The notes beneath the pieces are model-generated. The model worked only from the letters and a program-made list of their open reading frames with translations. It was not told the origin of the DNA and made no database searches. From Erythrobacter sp047872805 (lineage in GTDB: Bacteria > Pseudomonadota > Alphaproteobacteria > Sphingomonadales > Sphingomonadaceae): a stretch of 64,000 nucleotides of DNA. The translations under genes and the position numbers were made by a program. Within the stretch, counting starts at the first letter, position 1. Each line of letters begins with the position of its first letter. The stretch is from the NCBI RefSeq assembly GCF_047872805.1, contig NZ_JBLQUK010000006.1, forward strand, positions 62,001 to 126,000, written 5' to 3'. This document shows positions 16,950 to 26,419 of the stretch, piece after piece.

Positions 16950-17651
16950 TCAGATCGGGCGATCAGCCGAATAGGTACCGCAACTTGCAACCGGTGCCGC
17001 CGGGTTTGTCTGATAGATCTGTGTCAAGTCACGGGCGTCACGGACGTTGAACGCGGCCGAATATTCAATTTCCGTGTCGCCAAAAAATTCGAACGGGGTG
17101 ACTGGTTCATAGGTGTAGGACACTTCGACAAACATCACCGCCGTCCCGCTGCTGGCGCGGATGCGGGGCGATCCCATGCCGAGAAAGCCGGTACCGCTCG
17201 CGCCAGTGCCCTCGGTGCCGTATTTGGACACAAAGGCTTTGGCACCGCGGCACCTTTGCCAGGCGATCCATTGGCCGCCATCGGCGTTCATTTGCAGGCT
17301 GGAAAGGACGATGCGGCCCTGACCAAAAATATCGTAATTTCCGCCAAGCTTTTCCGCGCCGATAAAGGTCCCGTTGACGTCATCCTCGTAGATCTTGCGG
17401 GCGACAAGGACATCTTGCTCCCCTACCCGTGAAGCGTTGTCGGCCACCTGCATGGCAATCTGGCTGACCTGCATATGGGTTATGGTGAAATAGGCGGTTT
17501 CTGTGCCCAATAGACCCATACCCAGCACAAGCGGCGCGCTGAAGGCGAATTCAACCATGGCGACGGCGGATTCGTCTCTGCGCAGCGGGCGGAGCCGGAT
17601 GGCGCAGCGCTTTGCCGAACGCCGCGCGGATCGGATCATACTCGCAATCAT
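16950..17651 (-). CDS. TadE-like pseudopilin-family protein
   Basis: 233 residues. A basic start (MIASMIRSARRSAKR) and RRDESAVAMVEFAFSAPLVLG form the TadE signature, a hydrophobic segment (about 27-48) preceded by a glutamate as in processed pseudopilins. The rest should lie outside the inner membrane. The ATG at 17651 overlaps the upstream gene's stop as TGATG and is preferred to a TTG nine bases earlier. Last of three coupled genes; the family often accompanies Flp/Tad pilus systems, but no Tad ATPase, secretin or prepilin peptidase gene is in the window. Confidence 0.82.
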   Translation of the reverse strand: MIASMIRSARRSAKRCAIRLRPLRRDESAVAMVEFAFSAPLVLGMGLLGTETAYFTITHMQVSQIAMQVADNASRVGEQDVLVARKIYEDDVNGTFIGAEKLGGNYDIFGQGRIVLSSLQMNADGGQWIAWQRCRGAKAFVSKYGTEGTGASGTGFLGMGSPRIRASSGTAVMFVEVSYTYEPVTPFEFFGDTEIEYSAAFNVRDARDLTQIYQTNPAAPVASCGTYSADRPI

Positions 17652-18250
17652 CAGCTGCAATTCCCTGTGTTAACCGAAACGTCCTGTTGGTCGTATGGCT
17701 GGTTGCGCAGCACGGTTGATGCTCGCAGTTCAACATTTTGGGGCAATCCGGCGAGGCCATACATCGGGAACAGGCGGGGGTACGAAACGACCGCAGTATA
17801 CAAAACCGCGTCCCGCGCACCGCCAATACCCGTTTCCCCGCGATTGGCGTCCCATTGGCCATTGCCGTTTGAATCGACAAACGGTTCATTGTCGTTGCAG
17901 GCACCGTCGCCATTGTTGTCGGTGTATTCTTCTTCTTCGCCAATATCTTCAAAGTCGAAATGCGAAAGTTTTTCGAGCGTGACCGTGGCGGAATCGGGCA
18001 CGACAATTTGAACTTCGGAAATCACTCTTGCATCAATCGCGCTTTCGCTGCTGCCGGCACTTTCCAATGTGAGATCGCGTCCGGCCTTTTGGATTGCGCC
18101 ATTCATCAACGCCGATGTGTATTGCGAATGCGCCATGTCGAACACGCCCATGATCATCAGGATCAGGATCGGCGCGACAAAGGCGAATTCTGTCAGCGTT
18201 GCACCGTCACTGTCGCGGCGGAGACGGGAAAGGAGAGGTGCGCCGATCAT
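17651..18250 (-). CDS. TadE-like protein with a calcium-loop insertion
   Basis: 199 residues. RRDSDGATLTEFAFVAPILI is the TadE signature, with one membrane helix at about 22-42. Unlike its neighbour it carries an acidic insertion (residues 104-137) with two DxNxDG-type loops, TDNNGDGACND and VDSNGNGQWDAN, resembling calcium-binding repeats of thrombospondin-3 or dockerin type. Its ATG overlaps the upstream stop as ATGA, and its own stop overlaps the next start. Probably an envelope protein co-assembled with the other two; calcium binding is inferred from the loops. Confidence 0.82.
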   Translation of the reverse strand: MIGAPLLSRLRRDSDGATLTEFAFVAPILILMIMGVFDMAHSQYTSALMNGAIQKAGRDLTLESAGSSESAIDARVISEVQIVVPDSATVTLEKLSHFDFEDIGEEEEYTDNNGDGACNDNEPFVDSNGNGQWDANRGETGIGGARDAVLYTAVVSYPRLFPMYGLAGLPQNVELRASTVLRNQPYDQQDVSVNTGNCS

Positions 18251-20196
18251 TGCGTCAACCTCAAAGCGGCAATCTGCTGCGCAATTTGCCGGAACTGCGC
18301 GGTCAATGTCGCAGTGTCGTTGGCCTGGAATGCGCGGCCGGGGGTGGCGCAATCAATCAAGTTCTGGGTCAGATTGGTGCCAAATGCGACAACCCAGACC
18401 GAAACATTCTCATTGCGTGCAGCGCGGCAGGCAGCCTGGAAGCGCTCCGCATGGCGGATATCAGCCTGCCCGGTGCTGCCGTCGCTGGTTACGCGCCGGT
18501 CCCACCATTCGACGCCGTACATGCCATAGACCTCGTTATTGGTCGAAAGCTCGCCATCGGTCATGAACACGATGTGGCGCGAAATGGCGTCGCCATTGGG
18601 CGCGGTCGCATTGTCGGCGGCAAAGATGCCGCGTGGGCTGATAAAGCGCGCGCCCCAGATCATGCCAAAGTCATGATAGGTGCTGCCTGCAGCGATCAGC
18701 GCGTTGACATAGGTCTGCAAATCCGCGCGGCTGATTTCTTCGAGGCGGAAAGCGGGCCTTGGGCAGTAATAGCCAGGCCGATTTTCATTGGTTGTCTGCG
18801 TGAGGTGATTGAGCGTGTTGTTTGATCCATCCTCGCGCTTCCACACGGCGTTGCGCAGCACAGGCTTCCAATATTCGGTCGGATCGTTGGGGACGAGGTT
18901 GATGTCGAGATCGTTCGCGCCCGCCGGAACCGGGTTAAAAGTGGCGGCGGCAACCGTGTTCGCCTCTTCAACGCAGCCATCCCAGGTTACGGTTTCATTG
19001 GCGAAGTTCAATCCGGTCGGGAGGCTGATCTGATTATCGTCGTAAAGCGTTGTGAGGTCCCAAGTCACTGGCTTGTAAACCCAAGTGAACTCCCGGTTTT
19101 CTACCCGCCCTTCGGTTTCAGTGATCGTCGAGGGAGCGTCATAGGTTTCATGCCGGTAGAAAAGCTGGCAGCGCTCGCTTCCGCCGTAATAATATCCTCC
19201 GTCGAATTGGAATCGTTCATATTTGACCACGCCGTTATACGTGGTGGTGCGGGGGTCGCTTCCCGATTGGGACACCTGCGTCCAACCGCTTTGGTTGCTC
19301 GAAACGTAAATATCTGATCGGCTGTTGATCAAGGCAACGCATTGATCATAGGTGACCCCGTAATTGTTCGTTTCGGGGCGGCCCTGATATTGGTAATTAT
19401 AGCCGCTGCCCGTGCGAGTGTAGGCATAGGATTGGGTTTCATACGTGTAGGTGATAATTTCGTCACCTTCACGCGATTGGTAGGTGTGGCTTTGTGCCAG
19501 CCACGCAGGATTTGCCGCAGCCAGTTCTGCGCCGACATTCACGTTGGAGGAATAGGGGACCACACCGTAACGCACCTGGGCGCTCGCCGAAGTGGCATCC
19601 TCCACCGTGTCGTAGAACGTCATCACTGCTTCGCGCAGACCAGAAATCCTAGAGCCCGAACATTCGACCCAATTGCCGCCTGAGGTGCCGCAGTCGGAGC
19701 CATCCGGCTCCCATGCCATTGAACCGGTAACGTCCAGCACAAGCATGATGTCAGTATTCGAAATATTGATATCTGCGGTGCATTCGACGCTGATGTTGAA
19801 TTCGTTATACCCGAAAGCACCCATGATCGTGGTGGGCAATTTGACGCTGGCGGTGCCTTTGACCTCACCATCCGCGGTTGCGGCATAGGCGCGTGTCCGA
19901 TTGGTCGAACCGAAAGTGTTGCTGGGAAAATTGTTGTTGAAGAACTGGTTGCCAATCGTCCGGTGCGCCGATGTAAACGCATCGTCATCCATGGCACGCC
20001 GCGCTGCGAGCGCGCCGGCGTCGCATGCCGCCTGCAACCTCGTTTCGGTCATGTAATACCGGCTCGCATCAACCCCGCCGCCGACCATCGCCATCAACGG
20101 AACAAGCGAAGCCGCAGCAATGGCGATGGTGTTCGCGGTCTTGTCCTTTGCAATCTTGCGAAACAAGGATTGGCGTGTGTCGGTTGTGTGTCCCAT
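18247..20196 (-). CDS. TadG-like protein with von Willebrand A domain
   Basis: 649 residues. The N-terminus (IAKDKTANTIAIAAASLVPLMAMVGGGVD) is the TadG/TadE-like anchor, then SRYYMTETRLQAACDAGALAARRAM is the conserved pseudopilin-like helix. A vWA domain follows with the metal-site motif DVTGSMAWE near residue 155 and a second acidic motif around FMTDGELS. Between them lies a long Tyr/Thr/Ser-rich insert (about 215-400). Likely inner-membrane anchored and periplasmic or surface exposed, possibly adhesive. Ribosome site GAGGACG precedes the ATG. First gene of the three-gene cluster. Confidence 0.86.
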   Translation of the reverse strand: MGHTTDTRQSLFRKIAKDKTANTIAIAAASLVPLMAMVGGGVDASRYYMTETRLQAACDAGALAARRAMDDDAFTSAHRTIGNQFFNNNFPSNTFGSTNRTRAYAATADGEVKGTASVKLPTTIMGAFGYNEFNISVECTADINISNTDIMLVLDVTGSMAWEPDGSDCGTSGGNWVECSGSRISGLREAVMTFYDTVEDATSASAQVRYGVVPYSSNVNVGAELAAANPAWLAQSHTYQSREGDEIITYTYETQSYAYTRTGSGYNYQYQGRPETNNYGVTYDQCVALINSRSDIYVSSNQSGWTQVSQSGSDPRTTTYNGVVKYERFQFDGGYYYGGSERCQLFYRHETYDAPSTITETEGRVENREFTWVYKPVTWDLTTLYDDNQISLPTGLNFANETVTWDGCVEEANTVAAATFNPVPAGANDLDINLVPNDPTEYWKPVLRNAVWKREDGSNNTLNHLTQTTNENRPGYYCPRPAFRLEEISRADLQTYVNALIAAGSTYHDFGMIWGARFISPRGIFAADNATAPNGDAISRHIVFMTDGELSTNNEVYGMYGVEWWDRRVTSDGSTGQADIRHAERFQAACRAARNENVSVWVVAFGTNLTQNLIDCATPGRAFQANDTATLTAQFRQIAQQIAALRLTQ

Positions 20197-20410
20197 GGGT
20201 GCACGTCCTCAGGTCAATCCCGCCGCAAAATGGCACGGGATCTCGAATATGTCGGAGGGTGATAGCCCAAGGCTGGTAAGGGGATTGCGAAGCATTGTGG
20301 TAAACAAGTGATTACCCAAGGGGGAGACCCTTAACTTCGTTCATGCAGGTAAGGGGGGATCGCTCGCATGCTTGACAATAGCTGCGCTTTTCAGGCTATC
20401 AGCGCCCCTG
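20197..20410. promoter_or_regulatory. Divergent intergenic region with plausible promoter
   Basis: About 210 bases between the TadG-like gene (minus) and the phytoene-synthase-like gene (plus). TTGACA at 20372-20377 and TATCAG at 20397-20402 are 19 bases apart, a slightly wide sigma-70 spacing. Initiation would fall at or next to the ATG at 20411, so the plus-strand message may be leaderless. Nothing else distinctive was seen. Confidence 0.4.
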
Positions 20411-21070
20411 ATGACCGCCGGATCAACCGAAAATCTTCCCGCCGAAGCGGTAATCGCCATCGCGCATACGCCGCCAGAACTGCGCGGCGCGTTAACGATA
20501 TTGTTTGAACTTGATCAGCGGCTCGCACGGATTGTGGCGGCCACAACAGAGCCGATGCTGGGCCAAATGCGGATCGCGTGGTGGCGCGATGTTCTGGCAA
20601 AGCCAGCGCCTGATCGCCCCGCTGGCGACGCAGTGCTCGATGGGATCGGCGCGCATTGGATGGGGCGCGAGCGGGCTTTGCTCGATCTGGTTGATGGCTG
20701 GGAGCATATGCTTGCCCCGCCGCCGTTGGGAGAGGCGGATGCGGAGGCGCTGATATCGGCCCGGTGTGAGGCAATTCTTGCGGTGTTTGGGGTGCATGAC
20801 GGGGACACTACTACGTCTTTTGAAGCGGCTGCACGTGTCTGGGCTATCGCTGATGTGACGGCAAAAGTTTCGCATCCTGAAGAGCGGGCGCTTATGCTGC
20901 GCCTCTGGCAACGTCAGCCTGCGCTTTCGGAACGCCTTCCGCGAAAGGCGCGTGGATTGGCGGTCCTTGGTGCGCTGGGCGCTCGTGCGCTCAAGCGGGG
21001 CGGGCGGCCGATGATGGAAGGCAGAGCCGCGTCACTCATTGCGACAAGAGCCGCTATCCTGGGTCGATAG
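20411..21070 (+). CDS. Squalene/phytoene synthase family-like protein, short form
   Basis: 219 residues. The segment LTILFELDQRLARIV...MLGQMRIAWWRDVL matches the squalene/phytoene synthase-like fold, closest in style to the mitochondrial NDUFAF6-type branch. The acidic prenyl-diphosphate motifs (DxxxD) of true synthases are not visible and the protein is some 60 residues short, so a prenyl transferase activity is doubtful. The ATG at 20411 is preferred; an upstream TTG at 20372 coincides with a promoter-like TTGACA. No functional partner adjoins; an EF-hand gene follows after 41 bases. Confidence 0.7.
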   Translation: MTAGSTENLPAEAVIAIAHTPPELRGALTILFELDQRLARIVAATTEPMLGQMRIAWWRDVLAKPAPDRPAGDAVLDGIGAHWMGRERALLDLVDGWEHMLAPPPLGEADAEALISARCEAILAVFGVHDGDTTTSFEAAARVWAIADVTAKVSHPEERALMLRLWQRQPALSERLPRKARGLAVLGALGARALKRGGRPMMEGRAASLIATRAAILGR

Positions 21071-21111
21071 ATACGTGTATTCCCTTATCAAAACTGGTCG
21101 TGAGGGAAGCA

Positions 21112-21576
21112 ATGCGTCAAGTTGTGCTGGGTGTCTTTGTCGGTCTGATCCTCGCCGGGGTCGGCGTATTCTGGTGGCAAGGCCGCGCGCAGGTTGAAAG
21201 CAACGCCCCGCCGCCTCCCGTAGCAGAAGAGGCAGCCATAGACCCCGATCTTCTTCCCCAAGTGGACCCCGGCGACATCACTGGCCCCGCGCCGCCACAG
21301 GCCAGCGAGTTGACCCGCGAGGAGCGCCGGTTTTTCCGATATGACCGTAACCGCGACCGGATAATCACCCGCAATGAAATGCTTTCCAGCCGTTCGGACG
21401 CCTTTCGCAAGCTTGATATTGATGGCAACAATCTGCTGACGTTTGAGGAATGGGCGGTGACCACGGCGGATCGGTTCGATGCGATGGATGGCAATGGCAA
21501 TGCCGAACTGACGCCAGCGGAATTCGCAACCTCAGCGCCAAAACCGGGGCCGCGCAGACCGGCCTGCCGATGCTAG
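21112..21576 (+). CDS. Membrane-anchored EF-hand protein
   Basis: 154 residues. One N-terminal membrane helix or uncleaved signal (about 3-22, VVLGVFVGLILAGVGVFWW), a Pro/Ala-rich spacer, then three EF-hand-like loops: DRNRDRIITRNE, DIDGNNLLTFEE and DGNGNAELTPAE. The loops have the expected acidic positions 1, 3, 5 and 12, best in the second and third, so calcium binding in the periplasm is likely. The ATG at 21112 follows GAGGGA; a GTG four codons earlier is less likely. Converges with trmFO, whose stop is only 10 bases away. Function unknown. Confidence 0.82.
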   Translation: MRQVVLGVFVGLILAGVGVFWWQGRAQVESNAPPPPVAEEAAIDPDLLPQVDPGDITGPAPPQASELTREERRFFRYDRNRDRIITRNEMLSSRSDAFRKLDIDGNNLLTFEEWAVTTADRFDAMDGNGNAELTPAEFATSAPKPGPRRPACRC

Positions 21577-21586
21577 GCCCATCGGG

Positions 21587-22972
21587 CTAAACCAGCGCAC
21601 GCGTTTCGATATTGGTCAGCCAACGCTGCAAATCTGCCTTTCCCCGAGATGTGTAGGCTTCCTTGCGGGCTTTCTTCCTTACCTCGTGCAAAGGCGGAAA
21701 CAGTCCGAAATTGACGTTCATCGGTTGAAACGTATCGGCCTCCGCATCGCCGGTGATATGGCTTAACAACGCGCCCAGAGCCGTGGTCGCAGGCGGCGGC
21801 GTCCACTGGCGTCCTGCCAGCTCATGCGCGGCCATCATGCCAGCGATCAGACCGATGGCAGAACTTTCGACATAGCCTTCGCACCCGGTAATCTGCCCGG
21901 CAAACCGCACATGCGGCGCAGACCTTAACCGCAATTGGCGGTCCAGAAGCCGGGGTGAATTGAGGAAGGTGTTTCGGTGCAGCCCGCCCAGCCGCGCAAA
22001 TTCCGCATTCTCCAGCCCTGGTATCGTGCGAAACAATTCGACCTGCGCGCCATATTTCAGCTTGGTCTGAAACCCGACCATGTTCCACAAAGTGCCCAGC
22101 TTGTTGTCTTGCCTGAGCTGCACAACGGCATAAGGCCAACGGCCCTGCGGGTGTTCTTCATTGGTGTCGTATGGGTTGTCCAGCCCGACGCCTTTCATCG
22201 GGCCATAGCGCAAGGTTTCCACTCCGCGCGCCGCCATCACCTCGATCGGCATACAGCCATCGAAATAGGGCGTGTCCGTCTCCCATTGTTTGAATTCAGT
22301 CTTTTCGCCGAGCATCAGGCCTTGGTGAAAGGCAAGATATTGCTCCTTTGTCATCGGGCAATTGATGTAATCGCCGCCCTCGTTCGAAGCCTCGGTCCGT
22401 TTGTTCCAGCGTGATTGAATCCAGCACTTTGACATGTCGATGCTGTCGCGGTGAATGATCGGGGCGATGGCGTCGAAAAATGCCAGCCGTTCCTCACCAG
22501 TGGACGATACGATGCTTTGCGCCAGCGCTTGCGCAGTCAACGGGCCGGTTGCGACAATGGTGAGTCCGGCCAAGGGCAGTTGGTCCACTCTTTCGCGCAC
22601 GATAGTGACGCAGGGGTGATCGTTGAGCGCCTTCTCCACCTCAGCAGAGAACACGTCCCGGTCAACCGCCATAGCGCTTCCCGCAGGAACCCGCGCGACT
22701 TCGCCCGCGCGCATGACAAGGCTGTCCAGTTCGCGCATTTCATGATGCAACAGGCCGACGGCGTTGCTGGTATCATCGTCAGAGCGAAACGAATTGGAAC
22801 ACACCAGTTCTGCCAGACCGTCGGTCTGATGCGCAGGGGTCATATCGCCCGACCCACGCATTTCGGAGAGGCGCACCTTTATCCCGCGCCGGGCAAGCTG
22901 CCATGCGGCTTCTGAACCGGCGAGCCCGCCGCCGATAATGTGGACATCGTATGTGCTCGAAATGTGCGTCAT
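21587..22972 (-). CDS. trmFO: tRNA m5U54 methyltransferase, folate/FAD type
   Basis: Methylates U54 of the tRNA T loop using methylenetetrahydrofolate and FADH2. 461 residues, full length. The N-terminal FAD fold has VHIIGGGLAGSEAAWQLA; LVCSNSFRSDD and the cysteine-containing INCPMTKEQY, FDGCMPIEVMA and GYVESSAIGLIAG segments are diagnostic of TrmFO. It is preceded by a 60-base divergent region shared with the YhhN gene. Confidence 0.95.
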   Translation of the reverse strand: MTHISSTYDVHIIGGGLAGSEAAWQLARRGIKVRLSEMRGSGDMTPAHQTDGLAELVCSNSFRSDDDTSNAVGLLHHEMRELDSLVMRAGEVARVPAGSAMAVDRDVFSAEVEKALNDHPCVTIVRERVDQLPLAGLTIVATGPLTAQALAQSIVSSTGEERLAFFDAIAPIIHRDSIDMSKCWIQSRWNKRTEASNEGGDYINCPMTKEQYLAFHQGLMLGEKTEFKQWETDTPYFDGCMPIEVMAARGVETLRYGPMKGVGLDNPYDTNEEHPQGRWPYAVVQLRQDNKLGTLWNMVGFQTKLKYGAQVELFRTIPGLENAEFARLGGLHRNTFLNSPRLLDRQLRLRSAPHVRFAGQITGCEGYVESSAIGLIAGMMAAHELAGRQWTPPPATTALGALLSHITGDAEADTFQPMNVNFGLFPPLHEVRKKARKEAYTSRGKADLQRWLTNIETRALV

Positions 22973-23034
22973 GGCGGGCGAGGTAATTGCGTGCTAGCCG
23001 CTCGGCAAGGTCGCAATTTGCGAAGGGGTGGATT

Positions 23035-23685
23035 TTGGCCAAGCGTGCGCTGATCGAACATCGTCCATGGTTGCTTGCCAGTATTGCGGCTTCGTTCGCC
23101 TATTATCTGGTGGCGGGCAGTGAATTGGGAGAGTTTTGGCAAATCCTGATCAAAGGGGGAGGGGTGGGCTTTCTGGCGGTTTATGTCTGGCGCCGCGCCT
23201 CGGGTCTTGATGCCATGATCCTGACTTTGGCGCTCGCGCTGTCGGCGGCGGCGGATATGGCGCTGGTGGTGGCGTTTGAAGTGGGCGGGGCGCTGTTTGC
23301 AGCCTCGCACCTCACTGCTTTGGTCCTGTATCTCAGAAACCGGCGTGATCAGCTCACCATCAGCCAAGGCTTGCTGGGCATTGCGCTGTTGGTGGCAAGT
23401 CCAGTGATTTCTTACATGCTGAGCGAACGGATCGAGATCGCGGTCTATGCCTCCACGCTTGGCCTAATGGCAGCCGCAGCATGGACCAGCCGGTTCCCGT
23501 GCTACCGAGTGGGTATCGGAGCCATTCTGTTTGTGGTGAGCGACTGGCTGATATTCAGCCGCATGGGCGCGTTCGATCTCGGGGTCCTGCCCGATTATCT
23601 GGTTTGGCCACTCTATTACGCAGGACAGTTGATGATCGCCACCGGAGTGGTGCAGACCTTGCGGGGAGAGAAGCCCGCAAGGTAG
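23035..23685 (+). CDS. YhhN family membrane protein (lysoplasmalogenase-like)
   Basis: 216 residues, seven to eight hydrophobic segments, matching the YhhN/TMEM86 family, whose characterised members hydrolyse lysoplasmalogens. Conserved polar residues in helices are visible (SAAADMAL, FVVSDWLIFSR, YYAGQLMIATG). The TTG at 23035 has an excellent ribosome site GAAGGGG (23022-23028) six bases upstream, so it is chosen over further-upstream codons. Converges with gyrA, the stops being 13 bases apart. Plasmalogens are not expected in an aerobic alphaproteobacterium, so the physiological substrate is open. Confidence 0.82.
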   Translation: MAKRALIEHRPWLLASIAASFAYYLVAGSELGEFWQILIKGGGVGFLAVYVWRRASGLDAMILTLALALSAAADMALVVAFEVGGALFAASHLTALVLYLRNRRDQLTISQGLLGIALLVASPVISYMLSERIEIAVYASTLGLMAAAAWTSRFPCYRVGIGAILFVVSDWLIFSRMGAFDLGVLPDYLVWPLYYAGQLMIATGVVQTLRGEKPAR

Positions 23686-23698
23686 CACAATCCTTGAG

Positions 23699-26419
23699 TT
23701 ATGCCGCGCCTTCGCCGCCGCCTGCCTCAATACTTTCTTCGGGCTCCTCGGCTTCGTCAATCTTGACCGCCGCGACAATGGTTTCGTTCTTGCCAACATC
23801 GAACAGGCGCACGCCCGCTGAATTGCGTCCGATTACCCTCAGCGATTCCAGCCCGATGCGGATCAGTTTGGCCTGATCGGTCACCAGCATCAATTGCTCC
23901 CCCGACCGCACTGGAAAGCTGGCAACGACCGGGCCATTGCGCGCGATATTGTCGATATTGATGAGCCCCTGTCCGCCGCGCCCGATCTGGCGATATTCGT
24001 AGGCCGATGAAACCTTGCCATAACCATTTGCACAAACGGTCAGAATGAACTGTTCATTCTCGCGCAGCGCCTCGTAACGTTCTGCAGGAAGGTCAGGTTC
24101 GCCCTCTTTGTCGCCCTTCCAAGGTGCAAAACGCAAGTATTGCTCGCGCTCGTCGGCCGTCGTGCCGGTTGCTCCAAGGATCGATAGCGACACGACCTCG
24201 TCGCCTGCGGCCAGTTTCATGCCGCGCACCCCGGTCGATGTGCGCGAGGTAAACTCGCGCACGTCTTCGCCGGGGAAACGGATGGCTTTACCCTGCCGAC
24301 TAGCCAGCAACACGTCATCGGTCGGTGACAGTAGCGCAACGCCAATCAGCTTGTCCGCGCTGTCATCATCGAACTTCATCGCAAATTTGCCGTTCGACGG
24401 GATGTTGGTGAATGCGTCCATCGCGTTGCGCCGGACATTGCCCTTTGCCGTCGCAAAGACGACCGACAAGGCACCCCACTGGGTCTCATCCTCGGGCAGG
24501 GGGAGAACAGTTCGGATGGTCTCTCCATCATCCAGCGAAGGAAGCAGATTGACGATTGGCCTGCCGCGCGTGGCCGGACCGCCTTCGGGCAATTTCCAGA
24601 CTTTGAGCCGGTACACTTTGCCTGCGGTGGAGAAGAACAGCACCGGATTGTGCGTCGATGTGACGAACATTTCGGCGATTGCGTCTTCATCCTTGGTAGA
24701 CATACCTGCGCGGCCCTTACCGCCGCGATTTTGCGCGCGGAATGTGGAAAGCGGAGTGCGTTTGATATAGCCGTCCAGTGTGACTGTAACGACCATGTCC
24801 TCCCGCTCGATAAGGTCTTCATCGTCCAGACCATCCCAAGCTGGTGCAATCTCCGAAACGCGCGGTGTGGCATAGGTCGCACGGATTTCTTCCAACTCGC
24901 CGCGCATGACCTCGTAAAGTTTGGCGCGGTCGGCTAGGATAGCGAGATATTCCTCGATATTGTCGGCCAGCCCCTTCAACTCATCGCCAATCTCGTCGCG
25001 TCCCAGCGCCGTCAGACGGTGGAGGCGCAATTCGAGAATGGCTCTCACCTGCCGATCAGACAGGCGATAGGTGCCGCCTTCTTGGTCTGCGCTGGGTTCG
25101 ATTGCTTCGACAAGGCGGATATATTGCGCAATGTCGCCGATTGGCCATTCTTTCGTCAGCAATTTATGACGTGCCGCGGCAGGGTTGGGAGCACTTCGGA
25201 TCATCGCCACGACTTCATCGAGGTTAGACACTGCAACCACCAGACCAAGCAAGATATGTGCCCGGTCGCGCGCCTTGGCGAGCTCAAATTTGGTGCGGCG
25301 GGTGATGACCTCTTCGCGGAAGGCGATGAACGCATGAATGAAATCGCGCAGCATCAGCGTTTCGGGCCTGCCGCCGCGAATGGCAAGCATATTGGCCGGG
25401 AAGCCCGATTGCGCCGGTGTGTGCCGCCAGATCTGATTGAGCACGACTTCGGCAGTGGCGTCACGTTTCAGGTCGATGACTACCCGCACGCCTGCGCGCG
25501 AACTCTCGTCACGGATGTCGGCGATCCCCTCGATCCGCTTTTCCTTCGCTGCATCAGCGATTTTTTCGACCAGTCCGGCCTTGCCGACCTGATAGGGAAT
25601 AGAGGTGAATACGATGCTCTCACGGTCGCCGCGGCGGCTTTCGATTTCGTGGCGGCACCGCATCAGGATTGACCCGCGGCCAGTGGTATAAGCAGCCTTT
25701 GCGCCGCTGGTTCCCAGGATCAGCGGCGCAGTGGGAAAATCGGGTCCGGGGATATATTCGATCAGCTCTTCCGAGGTGATCGCGGGATTGTCCATGAAAG
25801 CAAGGCAACCGTCGATGACCTCACCCAGATTGTGCGGCGGAACGTTGGTGGCCATACCAACCGCAATTCCGCCTGCACCGTTGACGAGCAAATTCGGGAA
25901 GCGCGCGGGTAGCACTGATGGCTCTTGCTTACGCCCATCGTAGTTTTCGACAAAATCGACCGTGTTCTTGTCCAGATCGTCGAGCATGGTGTCAGTGACA
26001 CGTGCAAGCCGTGCTTCGGTGTATCGCATCGAGGCGGGCGGATCGGGGTCCATCGAACCAAAGTTGCCCTGACCATCGATCAGCGGCACCCGCATAGACC
26101 ACGGCTGTGTAAGCCGGGCGAGCGCATCATAAATAGCGCTGTCGCCGTGCGGGTGAAAATCGCCCATGACATCGCCGACGATCTTCGCGCTTTTAACAAA
26201 GGGTCGGCCCGCGACGAAATTGCCCAGTTTGCTGGCATATAGAATGCGTCGATGCACCGGTTTGAGCCCATCGCGCACATCGGGAAGCGCGCGGCTGACG
26301 ATCACGCTCATGGCGTAATCGAGATAGCTCGCCTTCATCTCATCGACGATGTCGATGCGTTCATATTCACTGCCCGATGAAGGTGAAGTGGGTTCAAGAA
26401 TATCGGTATCGTCGCTCAA
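23699..26419 (-). CDS. gyrA: DNA gyrase subunit A
   Basis: Breaks and rejoins DNA in the gyrase A2B2 enzyme. 906 residues. Active-site tyrosine is Y133 (SMRYTEARL). The quinolone region HPHGDSAIYDAL keeps Ser (S94) and Asp (D98) at the two resistance positions, the susceptible form. The C-terminal beta-pinwheel includes the GyrA-box-like QNRGGKGRAG, and the tail is acidic. The start is TTG, with no good ribosome site; the N-terminal sequence up to EYERIDIVDEMKASYLDYAMSV agrees with relatives. A GAAC-N7-GAAC element lies 90 bases upstream. Confidence 0.97.
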   Translation of the reverse strand: MSDDTDILEPTSPSSGSEYERIDIVDEMKASYLDYAMSVIVSRALPDVRDGLKPVHRRILYASKLGNFVAGRPFVKSAKIVGDVMGDFHPHGDSAIYDALARLTQPWSMRVPLIDGQGNFGSMDPDPPASMRYTEARLARVTDTMLDDLDKNTVDFVENYDGRKQEPSVLPARFPNLLVNGAGGIAVGMATNVPPHNLGEVIDGCLAFMDNPAITSEELIEYIPGPDFPTAPLILGTSGAKAAYTTGRGSILMRCRHEIESRRGDRESIVFTSIPYQVGKAGLVEKIADAAKEKRIEGIADIRDESSRAGVRVVIDLKRDATAEVVLNQIWRHTPAQSGFPANMLAIRGGRPETLMLRDFIHAFIAFREEVITRRTKFELAKARDRAHILLGLVVAVSNLDEVVAMIRSAPNPAAARHKLLTKEWPIGDIAQYIRLVEAIEPSADQEGGTYRLSDRQVRAILELRLHRLTALGRDEIGDELKGLADNIEEYLAILADRAKLYEVMRGELEEIRATYATPRVSEIAPAWDGLDDEDLIEREDMVVTVTLDGYIKRTPLSTFRAQNRGGKGRAGMSTKDEDAIAEMFVTSTHNPVLFFSTAGKVYRLKVWKLPEGGPATRGRPIVNLLPSLDDGETIRTVLPLPEDETQWGALSVVFATAKGNVRRNAMDAFTNIPSNGKFAMKFDDDSADKLIGVALLSPTDDVLLASRQGKAIRFPGEDVREFTSRTSTGVRGMKLAAGDEVVSLSILGATGTTADEREQYLRFAPWKGDKEGEPDLPAERYEALRENEQFILTVCANGYGKVSSAYEYRQIGRGGQGLINIDNIARNGPVVASFPVRSGEQLMLVTDQAKLIRIGLESLRVIGRNSAGVRLFDVGKNETIVAAVKIDEAEEPEESIEAGGGEGAA

